A program made the position numbers and the translations under genes. From Streptomyces liliiviolaceus (lineage in GTDB: Bacteria; Actinomycetota; Actinomycetes; Streptomycetales; Streptomycetaceae), in the NCBI RefSeq assembly GCF_018070025.1, contig NZ_JAGPYQ010000001.1, positions 5,704,001 through 5,768,000 of the forward strand: a stretch of DNA of 64,000 nucleotides. Reading direction: 5' to 3'. The first letter of the stretch is position 1, and every line of letters starts with the position of its first letter. Below the pieces are notes generated by a model. It did no database searches, was not told the origin of the DNA, and saw only the letters and a program-made list of their open reading frames with translations. Positions 52,402-60,709 of the stretch are shown in pieces.

Positions 52402-53324
52402 ACCGACCCCTGGACGAATCCCCGGTGGACGAACCCCCGATGGATCACTTCCCGATGGACGACTTCCCGGCGCACGACTCCGCGGTAGGGGCCCTGGTCC
52501 CACCGCCCGCCCAGCCCGCGTGGGCCGGCGCCGACCCGTACACCCGTGCGCTGCGCACCGGCCGAGGTCCGCTCTTCCTGCGGCGGGCCGACGGCTGGCT
52601 GCTGCCGTTGGAGGTGGAACGCTGGTGTGCCCGCGCCGACGCGGTCGACCTGGAGATCCTCGGCCGGTGCGAGGGTTCCGTGCTGGACATCGGCTGCGGC
52701 CCGGGCCGACTCGTCGCGGAACTCGCCGGGCAGGGACGGCGTGTCCTCGGTATCGACGTCAGCGCGGCGGCCGTCGGCCGGACCACGCGGCTCGGCGGCC
52801 CCGCCCTGCGCCGTTCGGTCTTCGAGCCGCTCCCCGCCGAGGGCCGGTGGGACACCGCACTCCTCGTCGACGGCAACATCGGCATCGGCGGCGATCCGCG
52901 CGCGCTCCTCGCCCGGCTGACCGATCTGCTGATCCCGGCCGGGCTGCTGATCGCCGAGACCGTGCCGATGGACGTCGACGAGCGCGTCCGTGTCCACATC
53001 ACGGACGCGCGCGACGCCGACGCTCCCGGCACACCCGGCTCTCTCGGCTCTGCCGGCACTCCCGGCACACCGTGCACGCCGTTCCCCTGGGCCCGGATCG
53101 GGACACGCGCCCTGATCCGGTACGCGACGCGCGCGGGCTGGAGCGCCGTCGATCAGTGGACGACCGGCGGACGGTCCTTCGTCGCCCTGCGCAGCCGCAG
53201 CCTCAGGCGCAGCAGGAAGAGCAGCGCCGACCCGGCGAAGAGGACGGCCGTGATCAGCAGCCAGCGGCCGAGGAAGCCGTCCGCCGACAGCCCCGTCGCC
53301 ATCCGGTACCGCCGGTCCACCTGA
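52398..53324 (+). CDS. Class I SAM-dependent methyltransferase
   Basis: 308-residue protein. The first 40 residues form an acidic, Pro/Asp/Met-rich N-terminal extension. The Rossmann methyltransferase core has SVLDIGCGPGRLVAELAGQG (about residues 94-113) and VLGIDVSAAAV (motif II). The acidic strand and post-motifs lead to TRAGWSAVDQWTTGGRSFVALR, which normally ends the family. About 40 further basic residues overlap the convergent membrane-protein gene by 172 bp. It overlaps the DUF2064 gene start-to-stop. It probably methylates the glycan or lipid built by its neighbours (inference). Confidence 0.88.
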   Translation: MNRPLDESPVDEPPMDHFPMDDFPAHDSAVGALVPPPAQPAWAGADPYTRALRTGRGPLFLRRADGWLLPLEVERWCARADAVDLEILGRCEGSVLDIGCGPGRLVAELAGQGRRVLGIDVSAAAVGRTTRLGGPALRRSVFEPLPAEGRWDTALLVDGNIGIGGDPRALLARLTDLLIPAGLLIAETVPMDVDERVRVHITDARDADAPGTPGSLGSAGTPGTPCTPFPWARIGTRALIRYATRAGWSAVDQWTTGGRSFVALRSRSLRRSRKSSADPAKRTAVISSQRPRKPSADSPVAIRYRRST

Positions 53325-53617
53325 CCGCCGATCAGCGGGAACCAGACCAGCAGGAGCAGCGCGGACAGGGCCGCCGGGACACGGACGTACATCGCCCGCT
53401 CCCGGTGGCCCATCGCGCCGAACACCCGGACGACCCCGCGGTCCGCCACCGCGTACAACGGCAGCAGCACCAGATCGTGCAGCAGGGCCGCCCCCACGAA
53501 CCACAGGGTCACCCCGAGCCAGTCGTCGCCCAACAGCCGTACACCGGCATAGCCCGCGAGGGCGAACGAGCAGGCGAGCAGCAGGAGTTGCACGGTCCCC
53601 TCGGGCGGCTTCCTCAT
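53153..53617 (-). CDS. Small polytopic membrane protein in the envelope cluster
   Basis: 154-residue protein with four membrane segments: VQLLLLACSFALAGYAGVRL, GVTLWFVGAALLHDLVLLPL, AALSALLLLVWFPLIGG and WLLITAVLFAGSALLFLLRL. The HDLVLLPLYAVADR loop looks conserved in type. No named family recognised. ATG 53617 shares one base with the stop of the molybdopterin oxidoreductase (TGATG), so it is translated together with it. Its 3' end overlaps the convergent methyltransferase gene. It may be an accessory or anchor subunit of the oxidoreductase. Confidence 0.8.
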   Translation of the reverse strand: MRKPPEGTVQLLLLACSFALAGYAGVRLLGDDWLGVTLWFVGAALLHDLVLLPLYAVADRGVVRVFGAMGHRERAMYVRVPAALSALLLLVWFPLIGGQVDRRYRMATGLSADGFLGRWLLITAVLFAGSALLFLLRLRLRLRRATKDRPPVVH

Positions 53618-54879
53618 CACAGGTCTCCGAACGTCATACGGGCCACCCATTTCGTGTTCAGCACACCGGGCGCGGCGGGCACGACGATCCGTGCCGGGTA
53701 ACCGTGGTCCGGGCTCAGGTCCTCGCCGTTGACCTGCAGGGCGAGCAGGGAGCTCGGGTCCGCCACCTGGTTGGCGCGCAGGGCCGCGCGGCGGAAGGAA
53801 CCGTGCCGCTGAAGGGACTCGACGAGGACGTCCGGCGGATCGTGGTCGTGGCCGACGAGCGCCGCGAGGTCACGCAGCCGCACACCGCGCCACCACTGGT
53901 CCGAGGTCGACCAGCCTTCCACACACGCGATGGGCAACGCCGCACTGTGCTGCGGCAGTTGGAGCAAATCACCCCGGCTCAGCCGGACCGTGCCCGTGCG
54001 TCCCGTGACGACGAGTCGCCATGCGTCGTCGCTCGTCTCCGCGGTGTCGATGCCCGCGTAGGCGGCCGTCTTGTTGATCTGGAAGCCGTTCGGGCCGCTG
54101 CCCGGATCGGCTCCGCCGTGCGGTGCGAGGAGGGCCGTGTGCCGCAGCGGTCCGTCGAAGCTCCGCCCCGCCGTCGTCCCGAACAGCAGCAGGGACCCGC
54201 CGCCGACGAACCACAGCGCCCCGCGCCGGGAGACGGTCGCGGGATCGGGCCGGGGAGAGACCAACTCCCCTCCGTCCGATGCCTCCTGGCCCTGCCGCAT
54301 GCGGCGTACGTTCCGTACGGCGGCCGGCGTCTTCAGTACGGCGTGGGTGACGAACGCGGCGAAGAACACCCAGGCGCCGTAGAAGTGGAGCGGATAGAAG
54401 GATCCCGGGAAGAGGTAGTCGAGCTGGACGTTGAGCACGCCGGTCACGAACTCGAACAGCGCGCCCCCGACCAGCAGCAGCAACGAGATCCGCTCCAGCG
54501 CGTGCGTGAACGAACGGGCCGGCGGCAGCGCGAACAGCTTCGGCACCACCGACCACAACTTGGCGAGCAGCACGGGGATCAGGGTGACGCCGAGCGTGAC
54601 GTGCACGCCTTGGGTGAGCCGGTAGAGCCAGTGCGGACCGGTGGGCCACGCGAAGAGGTAGAAGCCGAGGATGCCCTTGTCCGGGGTCTTGTCGTTCACC
54701 GGCGACAGACCGGGGTTGTAGGCGGCGTAGGACAGCAGGCCCGTCACGAACAGCACGGTGATGCCGACGAGCAGGACGAGGCCGAGTACCGAGGTGAACC
54801 AGGGACCGCGCAGCGGACTGCGCCAGAAACCGGGTGAGGTGGGAAGCGTGGGGAAGTGCCTTGGGGAGTGGTCGCGCAT
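53617..54879 (-). CDS. Cytochrome b-type membrane domain fused to a molybdopterin oxidoreductase
   Basis: 420-residue fusion. Residues 20-215 hold about four to five membrane spans with histidines suited to b-type heme (FYLFAWPTGPHWLYRLTQGVHV, FYPLHFYGAWVFFAAFVTHAVL). Residues 240-420 form a sulfite oxidase-type molybdopterin domain (PF00174). Its likely Mo ligand is Cys319 in ALPIACVEGWSTSDQWW, and it ends VLNTKWVARMTFGD. An RRGALWFVGGG segment separates the halves. It should transfer electrons between the quinone pool and an extracytoplasmic substrate. TACGGT lies 6 nt before the ATG, suggesting a leaderless mRNA. Substrate unknown. Confidence 0.9.
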   Translation of the reverse strand: MRDHSPRHFPTLPTSPGFWRSPLRGPWFTSVLGLVLLVGITVLFVTGLLSYAAYNPGLSPVNDKTPDKGILGFYLFAWPTGPHWLYRLTQGVHVTLGVTLIPVLLAKLWSVVPKLFALPPARSFTHALERISLLLLVGGALFEFVTGVLNVQLDYLFPGSFYPLHFYGAWVFFAAFVTHAVLKTPAAVRNVRRMRQGQEASDGGELVSPRPDPATVSRRGALWFVGGGSLLLFGTTAGRSFDGPLRHTALLAPHGGADPGSGPNGFQINKTAAYAGIDTAETSDDAWRLVVTGRTGTVRLSRGDLLQLPQHSAALPIACVEGWSTSDQWWRGVRLRDLAALVGHDHDPPDVLVESLQRHGSFRRAALRANQVADPSSLLALQVNGEDLSPDHGYPARIVVPAAPGVLNTKWVARMTFGDL

Positions 54880-54992
54880 GGCCCGACCGTAGGCAGGAAA
54901 GGGCCCCCGGCAGGGCCCGCGAACCATGACGAAACGCTGACGTCCGCAAGGCAGGAGGCCCGGGACGCCTTCTGCCGCCCTAGCGTTCCCAT

Positions 54993-56429
54993 GTGATCCG
55001 CTCCCCTCTGCGCGACCTGACCTCACGTGACCTGCTCTCGGCGTCGGCCGCCCTGCTCCTCGTCCTCGCCGCCGTGCTGATCGGCCGCCACATCGAGGAG
55101 ACCGACCACACCCTGTTCGCTAACTGGCCCCCACTGTGGGCGAGTTGGGAACCGCATGTCGGCCCCGGCACTCCGGCCGCCGTGACGGTCGCGCTCGGGG
55201 TCGTGGCGTACGGCCCCGTCCTCGCGGCGCGCCTGCCCTGGCGCGCGCTGCTGGGCGCCTCCTGGGCGGGTGCCATGGCCTGGATCTGGTCGCTGGCCCT
55301 GATCGACGGATGGCACCGGGGCGTGGCCGTCCGGCTCACCACCCGTTACGAGTACCTCCAGGTCATCGACCGCTTCCACGACATCCCGGCGACGCTGCGC
55401 GACTTCACCCGCCACATCCCGCTCGACTCCCCGGACCACTGGCCGCCCCATGTGGCCGGACATCCGCCCGCCGCCTCCCTCACCTTCGTCCTCCTCGACC
55501 GGATCGGGCTGAGCGGCGGCGGCTGGGCCGGGGCGTGGTGCATCACGGTCGGCGCCACGGCCTGTGTCGCCGTACTGGTGACCGTGCGCAGGGTCGCCGA
55601 CGAGGAGTCGGCGCGGCGCGCGGCGCCGTTCCTGGTGCTCGCACCGGCGGCGGTGTGGATGGGCACGTCGGCCGACGCGTACTTCGCCGCGGTCGCCGCC
55701 TGGTCGATCGCGGCGCTCGCGCTCGCCGTCACCTCACCGAAGGGCCCCCGGACCAGAGCCGCCGCCTTCACCTCCGGCCTCCTCTTCGGCCTGACCTGCT
55801 ACCTCTCGTACGGGCTCACGCTCATGGCGGTGATCGGTGCGGGCGTGCTGTTCCTCGGGCGGGCCCGTGTCCGGGTGCTCCCCTGCCTCGTCTCGCGCGC
55901 CGCCTTCCTGGCCGCCGGTCTCGCCGTCGTCCCCGTGGCGTTCACCCTGGCCGGGTTCGACTGGTGGGAGGGGTACCACGTGCTGGTCGCGCGCTACTAC
56001 GACGGTGCGGGAGGTATCCGGCCCTACGGCTACTGGGTGTGGGCGAATCTCGCGTGCACGGTCCTCATCACGGGCCTCGCGACGGCGGCGGGCCTGCGGC
56101 GGGCGGCCGTCGCACTGGTCCGGGGACGCCACGGGCTGCTGCCCCACCGCGGGATCCGAGGGCCGGGGGTCGTACGCCGAGTGCCCGGCTCCGAATCTCC
56201 GGAGGCGGGTGCCCGGGCCCGGCTCGGCCTGCTCGTCCTGTGCGGGCTGCTCGCCCTGCTCGTCGCCGACCTGTCCGGGATGAGCAAGGCCGAGACCGAA
56301 CGCATCTGGCTGCCCTTCGCGATGTGGCTGCTCCCGGCATGCGCGCTGCTCGGCCGCCCCCGGGTGTGGCTGGGCGCGCAGGCCGTACTCGCGCTGCTCC
56401 TCAACCACCTTCTGCTGACCGGTTGGTGA
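54993..56429 (+). CDS. Polytopic membrane protein, probable GT-C glycosyltransferase
   Basis: 478-residue membrane protein with at least ten hydrophobic segments. The first external loop (IDGWHRGVAVRLTTRYEYLQVIDRF in parts, then DHWPPHVAGHPPAASLTFVLLDR) carries His and acidic residues in the place where GT-C enzymes keep their catalytic Asp. This resembles ArnT/PMT-like or mannosyltransferase-type proteins that use polyprenyl-phosphate sugars. GTG 54993 lies 6 nt after TAGCGT; the ATG two bases earlier runs directly into a stop. It is divergent from the cytochrome b/molybdopterin gene and next to GT2 and DUF2064 genes, supporting a glycan role. Confidence 0.8.
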   Translation: MIRSPLRDLTSRDLLSASAALLLVLAAVLIGRHIEETDHTLFANWPPLWASWEPHVGPGTPAAVTVALGVVAYGPVLAARLPWRALLGASWAGAMAWIWSLALIDGWHRGVAVRLTTRYEYLQVIDRFHDIPATLRDFTRHIPLDSPDHWPPHVAGHPPAASLTFVLLDRIGLSGGGWAGAWCITVGATACVAVLVTVRRVADEESARRAAPFLVLAPAAVWMGTSADAYFAAVAAWSIAALALAVTSPKGPRTRAAAFTSGLLFGLTCYLSYGLTLMAVIGAGVLFLGRARVRVLPCLVSRAAFLAAGLAVVPVAFTLAGFDWWEGYHVLVARYYDGAGGIRPYGYWVWANLACTVLITGLATAAGLRRAAVALVRGRHGLLPHRGIRGPGVVRRVPGSESPEAGARARLGLLVLCGLLALLVADLSGMSKAETERIWLPFAMWLLPACALLGRPRVWLGAQAVLALLLNHLLLTGW

Positions 56430-56527
56430 CCGTCCCCGGGCCCGTCGTGAGGACACCGTCACGATTCTTTTGCTGGCCCGCCGCCCAAAGAACCGTATTT
56501 TCCCGCGCGGGTGTGGCAGGTTGTACC

Positions 56528-56977
56528 TCAGCCGGTCCCGTCACTTCCCCCCGTAGTGGCGGGGCCGGCGTTTTTCACGTCCGGATCGGGCGTGGGGGGC
56601 CAGGTGGGGCGATGGGCCTCGGGGAGTTCCAGCAGGGCCAGCCCGACCGTGCGACGGACGGGCAGCAGTTCCGTACTGCCCGTCTGGACGAGCAGCTCCG
56701 AGAGTCTGCGGCCCGCTCCGGCCAGGATGAGCTTGCCGTCCAGGCGTTTCAGCAGCCATCTGATCGCGAGCAGGCAGTTCAGTCCCCGTGAGTCGCAGAA
56801 GACGAGTGCTGTCACATCGAGCACCAGGTGCCGCCGTCCCGCGTCGACGATGGCGGCGAGGGTGCCGAGGAAGTACTCCTCACAGCTCTGGTCGAGTTCG
56901 CCGCTGATCCGCAGGACCGCGCAGTGCTCGCCCTCGGTTATCTGGGTGATCGTCAGGCGGTGGGTCTGCGTGGACAT
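56528..56977 (-). CDS. STAS-domain anti-sigma factor antagonist
   Basis: 149-residue protein. Residues 8-110 form a STAS domain: HCAVLRISGELDQSCEEYFLG, HLVLDVTALVFCDSRGLNCLLAI and LAGAGRRLSELLVQTG. The phosphorylatable serine sits in FCDSRGL. Such proteins bind and neutralise anti-sigma kinases in the SigB-like stress network, switching when dephosphorylated. The last 30 residues are a Pro/Asp/Gly tail. ATG 56977 follows GGGAGGTGTG. No kinase or sigma gene is adjacent, so partners lie elsewhere. Confidence 0.88.
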   Translation of the reverse strand: MSTQTHRLTITQITEGEHCAVLRISGELDQSCEEYFLGTLAAIVDAGRRHLVLDVTALVFCDSRGLNCLLAIRWLLKRLDGKLILAGAGRRLSELLVQTGSTELLPVRRTVGLALLELPEAHRPTWPPTPDPDVKNAGPATTGGSDGTG

Positions 56978-57095
56978 CACACCTCCCGGTTCCGGTGCCA
57001 CGGGCGCCCTGTGGCACGCACCCGTACGCGTGCGTCTGCCCCGCATTCGAGCGGGCAACGGCGCGGGGCGAAACTCTCTCCGCGGTGGATCACGG

Positions 57096-57569
57096 TTACC
57101 GCGGGCTCTGCTTCCGTGGCGTGTTCGGGGTTCTCCTGCGCGGCGTTGCCGGGGTTCTCCTGCGTGGCGCTCCGACGGCACCGGCCGCCGCGGCCCTGAG
57201 GAGACGGCGGAAGGTGGGGCATTCGACGTGGCTCGGCGCGGGGCAGGCCGCGGCGTGCCGCAGCGAGTCCCGCAGGACGGCGAGCTCCTGGATCGTCCGG
57301 TCCAGTTCGTCCGCCCGGGCGACCAGCAGCTGCCGGTCGATGCGCGGCCGCCCGTCCGGCGCGAACATGCGGGCGATCTCGTCGAGCGAGAACCCGGCGG
57401 TGCGGCCCAGCGCGATCAGCGACAGGCGCTCCAGCACGGCAGGATCGTACTGGCGCCGCAGACCCCGTCGGCCGGTCGGGGTGATCAGGCCCTTCTCCTC
57501 GTAGAACCGCAGTGTCGAGGCGGGCACCCCGGCGCGGTGCGCCACCTCGGCGATGTCCAGTTCCGGCAT
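57096..57569 (-). CDS. MerR family transcriptional regulator
   Basis: 157-residue regulator. The helix-turn-helix and wings are at the N terminus (DIAEVAHRAGVPASTLRFYEEKGLI, RRQYDPAVLERLSLIALGR). A dimerisation helix (LLVARADELDRTIQELAVLRDSLRHAA) follows. Two cysteines flank the end of the effector region (CPAPSHVECPTFRRLLRAA), as in redox- or metal-sensing MerR proteins. The C-terminal 25 residues are an Arg/Pro/Thr repeat from a 24-bp DNA duplication. It is divergent from a methyltransferase with a SoxR-box-like dyad between, and likely controls it. Confidence 0.9.
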   Translation of the reverse strand: MPELDIAEVAHRAGVPASTLRFYEEKGLITPTGRRGLRRQYDPAVLERLSLIALGRTAGFSLDEIARMFAPDGRPRIDRQLLVARADELDRTIQELAVLRDSLRHAAACPAPSHVECPTFRRLLRAAAAGAVGAPRRRTPATPRRRTPNTPRKQSPR

Positions 57570-57573
57570 GGTC

Positions 57574-57604
57574 TTGACCTCAAGTCGGCTTGAAGTAGCA
57601 CGGT
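57574..57604. promoter_or_regulatory. MerR-type operator/promoter
   Basis: TCAAG-TCGG-CTTGA (57580-57593) is a perfect dyad like the core of SoxR/MerR boxes. It lies between TTGACC (57574-57579) and CACGGT (57599-57604), a 19-bp spacer, the lengthened spacing typical of MerR-activated promoters. Transcription toward the methyltransferase is implied. Confidence 0.65.
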
Positions 57605-57642
57605 GTCATCTCCATCCGGGCGAGGCAAGGGCAGGGGACATC

Positions 57643-58530
57643 ATGGACAGGGGCATCGACATCGTCCACGGCGACGACGGTGAGCAGGCGGCCCGTTGGA
57701 ACGGGACGGCCGGCCACGCGTGGGTCGAGAGCCGGGCGGTGCTCGACGAGTTGTTCAGGCCTTTCGAGGACCTTCTCGTCGAAGCGGCCGTCACCGAACG
57801 GGCGAGCCGGGTGCTCGACGTCGGCTGCGGCACCGGCAGCACCACGCTGGCCGTCGCACGGCGGCTCGGCGCGCGGGGGCGCTGCGTCGGCGTCGACCTC
57901 TCCGAGCCGATGATCACGGTCGCCCGGACGCGCGCCGGGCAGGAGGGCGGACAGAACGGACAGGAGGGTGGGAACGAGGGCACGCGGGCCTCGTTCGTGC
58001 TCGCCGACGCGCAGGATCACCCGTTCGAGCCCGGCACCTTCGACCTGGTGGTCTCGCGCTTCGGAGTCATGTTCTTCAACGACTCCGTCGAGGCCTTCAC
58101 CAACCTGCGGCGTGCCGTGCGCGACGACGGCGGGCTCCGGTTCATCACCTGGCGCGGCCCCGCGGACAATCCGTTCATGACGACGGCCGAACGCGCCGCG
58201 GCACCGTTCATGCCGAACCTGCCCGCCCGCCGTCCCGACGGGCCGGGACAGTTCGCCTTCGCGGATGCCGACAGGGTGCGCCGCGTCCTGGAGGAGAGCG
58301 GCTGGACCGGGGTCGACATCTGGCCGCTCGACGTCGACTGCACCCTGCCCGAGAGCGCGCTCGTCCCCTACTTCACCCGGCTCGGACCGCTCGGCCTGGT
58401 CCTGCGCGAGGCGGACGAGCGGATTCGTGCGGGCCTCGTCGAAACGGTCCGCGCCGCGTTCGACCCGTACGTCCGGGGTGCCGAGGTCCGTTTCACCGCT
58501 GCCTGCTGGACGGTCGGCGCGCGGGCGTAG
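57643..58530 (+). CDS. Class I SAM-dependent methyltransferase (MerR-controlled)
   Basis: 295-residue UbiE/COQ5-like methyltransferase. The SAM motif is SRVLDVGCGTGSTTLAVARRLG (about residues 59-80). Motif II is CVGVDLSEPMI, and FDLVVSRFGVMFFND is the motif IV region. A Gly/Gln-rich insert (about residues 106-122) separates strands. It methylates an unknown small molecule. ATG 57643 lies downstream of a MerR-type promoter; GGGG at 57634 may serve as ribosome site. It is transcribed divergently from the MerR regulator. Confidence 0.88.
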   Translation: MDRGIDIVHGDDGEQAARWNGTAGHAWVESRAVLDELFRPFEDLLVEAAVTERASRVLDVGCGTGSTTLAVARRLGARGRCVGVDLSEPMITVARTRAGQEGGQNGQEGGNEGTRASFVLADAQDHPFEPGTFDLVVSRFGVMFFNDSVEAFTNLRRAVRDDGGLRFITWRGPADNPFMTTAERAAAPFMPNLPARRPDGPGQFAFADADRVRRVLEESGWTGVDIWPLDVDCTLPESALVPYFTRLGPLGLVLREADERIRAGLVETVRAAFDPYVRGAEVRFTAACWTVGARA

Positions 58531-58626
58531 GCCGTCGCCACAGCTGCGTCCGTAAGGATCCACAACCGGGCAACAGTCGTCCCGCCCGGTGGAATCCGGG
58601 CGACGGGGAATGTGAGGCTGAAGCGC

Positions 58627-60099
58627 ATGAAGCCTCGTACCGCCTTGCCCGCGCTCGCCGTCTGCGCCGTCTGTGCCGTGCTCGCCCCGCTCACCGGATG
58701 CGGCAGCGGCGGCGACGGGGACTCCACGAGCCGGAAGCCGTCGCCCTCCGACGGCACGGCTTCGGCCTCGGCCTCCGGAGTGCCCAGCGCGCCCGCGGAG
58801 AGCCGGCGGCCGGTGGCGGGCAAGGGGTCGAAGGACCCGGACGACCTCAACGGGGACGGCTTCCGCGACCTCGTCGTGCCGGTCTCCGTGGGCGACGATC
58901 CGAACGATCCCGACAGCGACCAGCGGATCGGCGTGGTCTACGGATCGGCGAAGGGACTCGATCCCTCGACACGCACGGTCCACGGACGCGGTGACCTGGG
59001 TCTGCCCGAGTCCCCGGGGAGTCAGACGGGTCCCGACAGTGTCAGCGCGGAGTCGGTGGTCACGGCCGACCTGGACGGCGACGGCTTCCCGGACCTCGTC
59101 ACGTCGGTCGCGGGCGAGACCGTGGACGACGGGCGGATATCCGCCGCGCGCACCGTTCCGTACGTGACCTGGGGCGGCGCCGACGGTGACGCCGATGTTC
59201 CGGAGGCGACCGCGGTGCGGCTGCCGCGGAGCGTGACGAAACTGGGTGTGCTGTCGGTCGTCCGCGGCGACTTCGACGGGGACGGGCACCACGACCTCGC
59301 GGCGCTCGCGTACAACCAGTCGTCGCTGGTGCTGCTGTACGGTCCCTTCACACGCGCCGGCGCGCCCGCGCGCACCGACACCGGTCTGCCGTGGAAGGAG
59401 GGCAATCTCGTCGCGGACGACATCGACCCGTCCGGCGAACCCCGCGCGACCTCCTTGCTGCTGCACGATCTGAACGACGGCGGGCAGTCCGGGAACACGC
59501 TGTACGCGGCCCGCCGGGGCGCTCCCCTCGCCGGGGACGGCAAGCAGTTGCGTCTCGGCAACGCCCACGCGTTCGGCGACTTCGACGGCGACGGACGACG
59601 TGACGTGGCCGTCGGGGACGACGGCGGTCGCAACGACGAACCGGGCTTCGAGACCGAGGCGCCCGAGGTGGCCGGATCCCTCGCGGTGTACCCCGGCAGC
59701 GGCGCGGCGCCTGTCACGCGGCAACTGCCCGAGGCGCCCGAGGACTTGAGCACCTATTACGGGCCCGGTGGCTTCGCGGCGGCCGATCCCGACGGTGACG
59801 GCCGCGACGGCGTTCTGGTCGCCACGTACGAGGGGGCTACGCTCATCGACGGTGATCGGCGCGTCCCCGTGCTGCGTCAGGGGCCCGCGAAGGCGGACGG
59901 CAGGAAGACGCCCGCGAAGTGGCGGCACGCCCGGCCCGTCGCCGCCGCCGACTTCGACGACGACGGCAAGGACGAACTGATCCTCACCTGGGGGTCCGGC
60001 GCGTTGTTCGGCCTCTACGGCCGACACCCCACGCACTGGTGGATCACCGAGGGCACCACGTCCCGCGATCAGACGTCCTTCGCCCTCACGGGCGCGTAG
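58627..60099 (+). CDS. FG-GAP/VCBS-repeat lipoprotein
   Basis: 490-residue secreted lipoprotein. The signal peptide ends in a lipobox PLTGC (Cys25), followed by a Ser-rich linker of about 40 residues. The body is a beta-propeller with six Asp-rich calcium loops: DLNGDGFRDLV, DLDGDGFPDLV, DFDGDGHHDLA, DFDGDGRRDVA, DPDGDGRDGVL and DFDDDGKDEL. Such propellers bind ligands or partners on the cell surface; no catalytic site is visible. ATG 58627 with GAGG nine bases upstream is preferred, but GTG 58612 is possible. The 3' end overlaps the convergent DUF5990 gene by 31 bp. Confidence 0.88.
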   Translation: MKPRTALPALAVCAVCAVLAPLTGCGSGGDGDSTSRKPSPSDGTASASASGVPSAPAESRRPVAGKGSKDPDDLNGDGFRDLVVPVSVGDDPNDPDSDQRIGVVYGSAKGLDPSTRTVHGRGDLGLPESPGSQTGPDSVSAESVVTADLDGDGFPDLVTSVAGETVDDGRISAARTVPYVTWGGADGDADVPEATAVRLPRSVTKLGVLSVVRGDFDGDGHHDLAALAYNQSSLVLLYGPFTRAGAPARTDTGLPWKEGNLVADDIDPSGEPRATSLLLHDLNDGGQSGNTLYAARRGAPLAGDGKQLRLGNAHAFGDFDGDGRRDVAVGDDGGRNDEPGFETEAPEVAGSLAVYPGSGAAPVTRQLPEAPEDLSTYYGPGGFAAADPDGDGRDGVLVATYEGATLIDGDRRVPVLRQGPAKADGRKTPAKWRHARPVAAADFDDDGKDELILTWGSGALFGLYGRHPTHWWITEGTTSRDQTSFALTGA

Positions 60100-60575
60100 G
60101 TGTCGCGTTCGGCGGTCCAGGTGACGTGCGGGGGTACGACCCGTGCGCACAGGGGGCCGCCCTGCGGGTCGGTGAGGCCCAGGCGTGCCACCAGTACGCC
60201 CTCGCGGGCGGCCTCCGCGAGTACGTCCGCGGGGACCATGTCGAGCATGAGCTTGGCGCGCCGGAACATCGAGAAGACGCCCTCCTCGTCGACCGTGCCC
60301 CAGGACAGGTAGACGAACCGGCGGCCCAGCCGGTCCTGCACGTAGGGGCCCTGCACATCCGTGCCGGTCGGCCCCGCCGTGGCCGTGCACTCCAGGGTCC
60401 AGGTCGCCGACTCCGCGTCCCCGGGGTGGGGGTCGAGCAGTTCGCCCGGCCGGCTGCGGCGCTGTACGGCGACGTGGACCTCGCGGGGCTCTTCCGGGCC
60501 GTTGCGGCCGATGGGGACGGGGTGGGTGCGGCCCGGGAGGTCGACGGCCTCGATGCGGATGAGCATGTGGGTCAT
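60069..60575 (-). CDS. DUF5990-like protein
   Basis: 168-residue soluble protein of an actinobacterial family of unknown function. It starts with a strand, MLIRIEAVDLPGRTHPV, contains VHVAVQRRSRPGELLDP, WTLECTA, GPYVQDRLGRRFVYLSWGTV and a helix FRRAKLMLDMVPADVLAEA. Sequence order fits DUF5990. ATG 60575 is chosen because the protein begins with the family strand. The gene converges on the FG-GAP lipoprotein with a 31-bp overlap of coding ends. No function can be assigned. Confidence 0.75.
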   Translation of the reverse strand: MTHMLIRIEAVDLPGRTHPVPIGRNGPEEPREVHVAVQRRSRPGELLDPHPGDAESATWTLECTATAGPTGTDVQGPYVQDRLGRRFVYLSWGTVDEEGVFSMFRRAKLMLDMVPADVLAEAAREGVLVARLGLTDPQGGPLCARVVPPHVTWTAERDTYAPVRAKDV

Positions 60576-60675
60576 GGGGTCATCATGCCGCCGCGGGCGG
60601 CGGCCTGTGTCCCCCGGGCCTGCGGCCGCAGGGTGGGCTGGGGTGTGGGGTGAGCCGCGGGCTCGTCGGGGCCGG

Positions 60676-60694
60676 GCGCGCAGTTCCCCGCGCA
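60676..60694. repeat. Partial GTTCCCCGCGCCCCT element
   Basis: GCGCGCAGTTCCCCGCGCA is a truncated copy of the dispersed element, between the end of the aldehyde dehydrogenase gene and the start of DUF5990. Confidence 0.65.
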
Positions 60695-60709
60695 TGGCCC
60701 GGCCGGACA

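Noticed and set aside
57580..60390. 936-codon open frame on the minus strand opposite the methyltransferase and FG-GAP genes
   Set aside because: It is antisense to two genes with clear motifs, has Arg/Gly/Asp-rich low-complexity composition and no recognisable domain; a GC-bias shadow.
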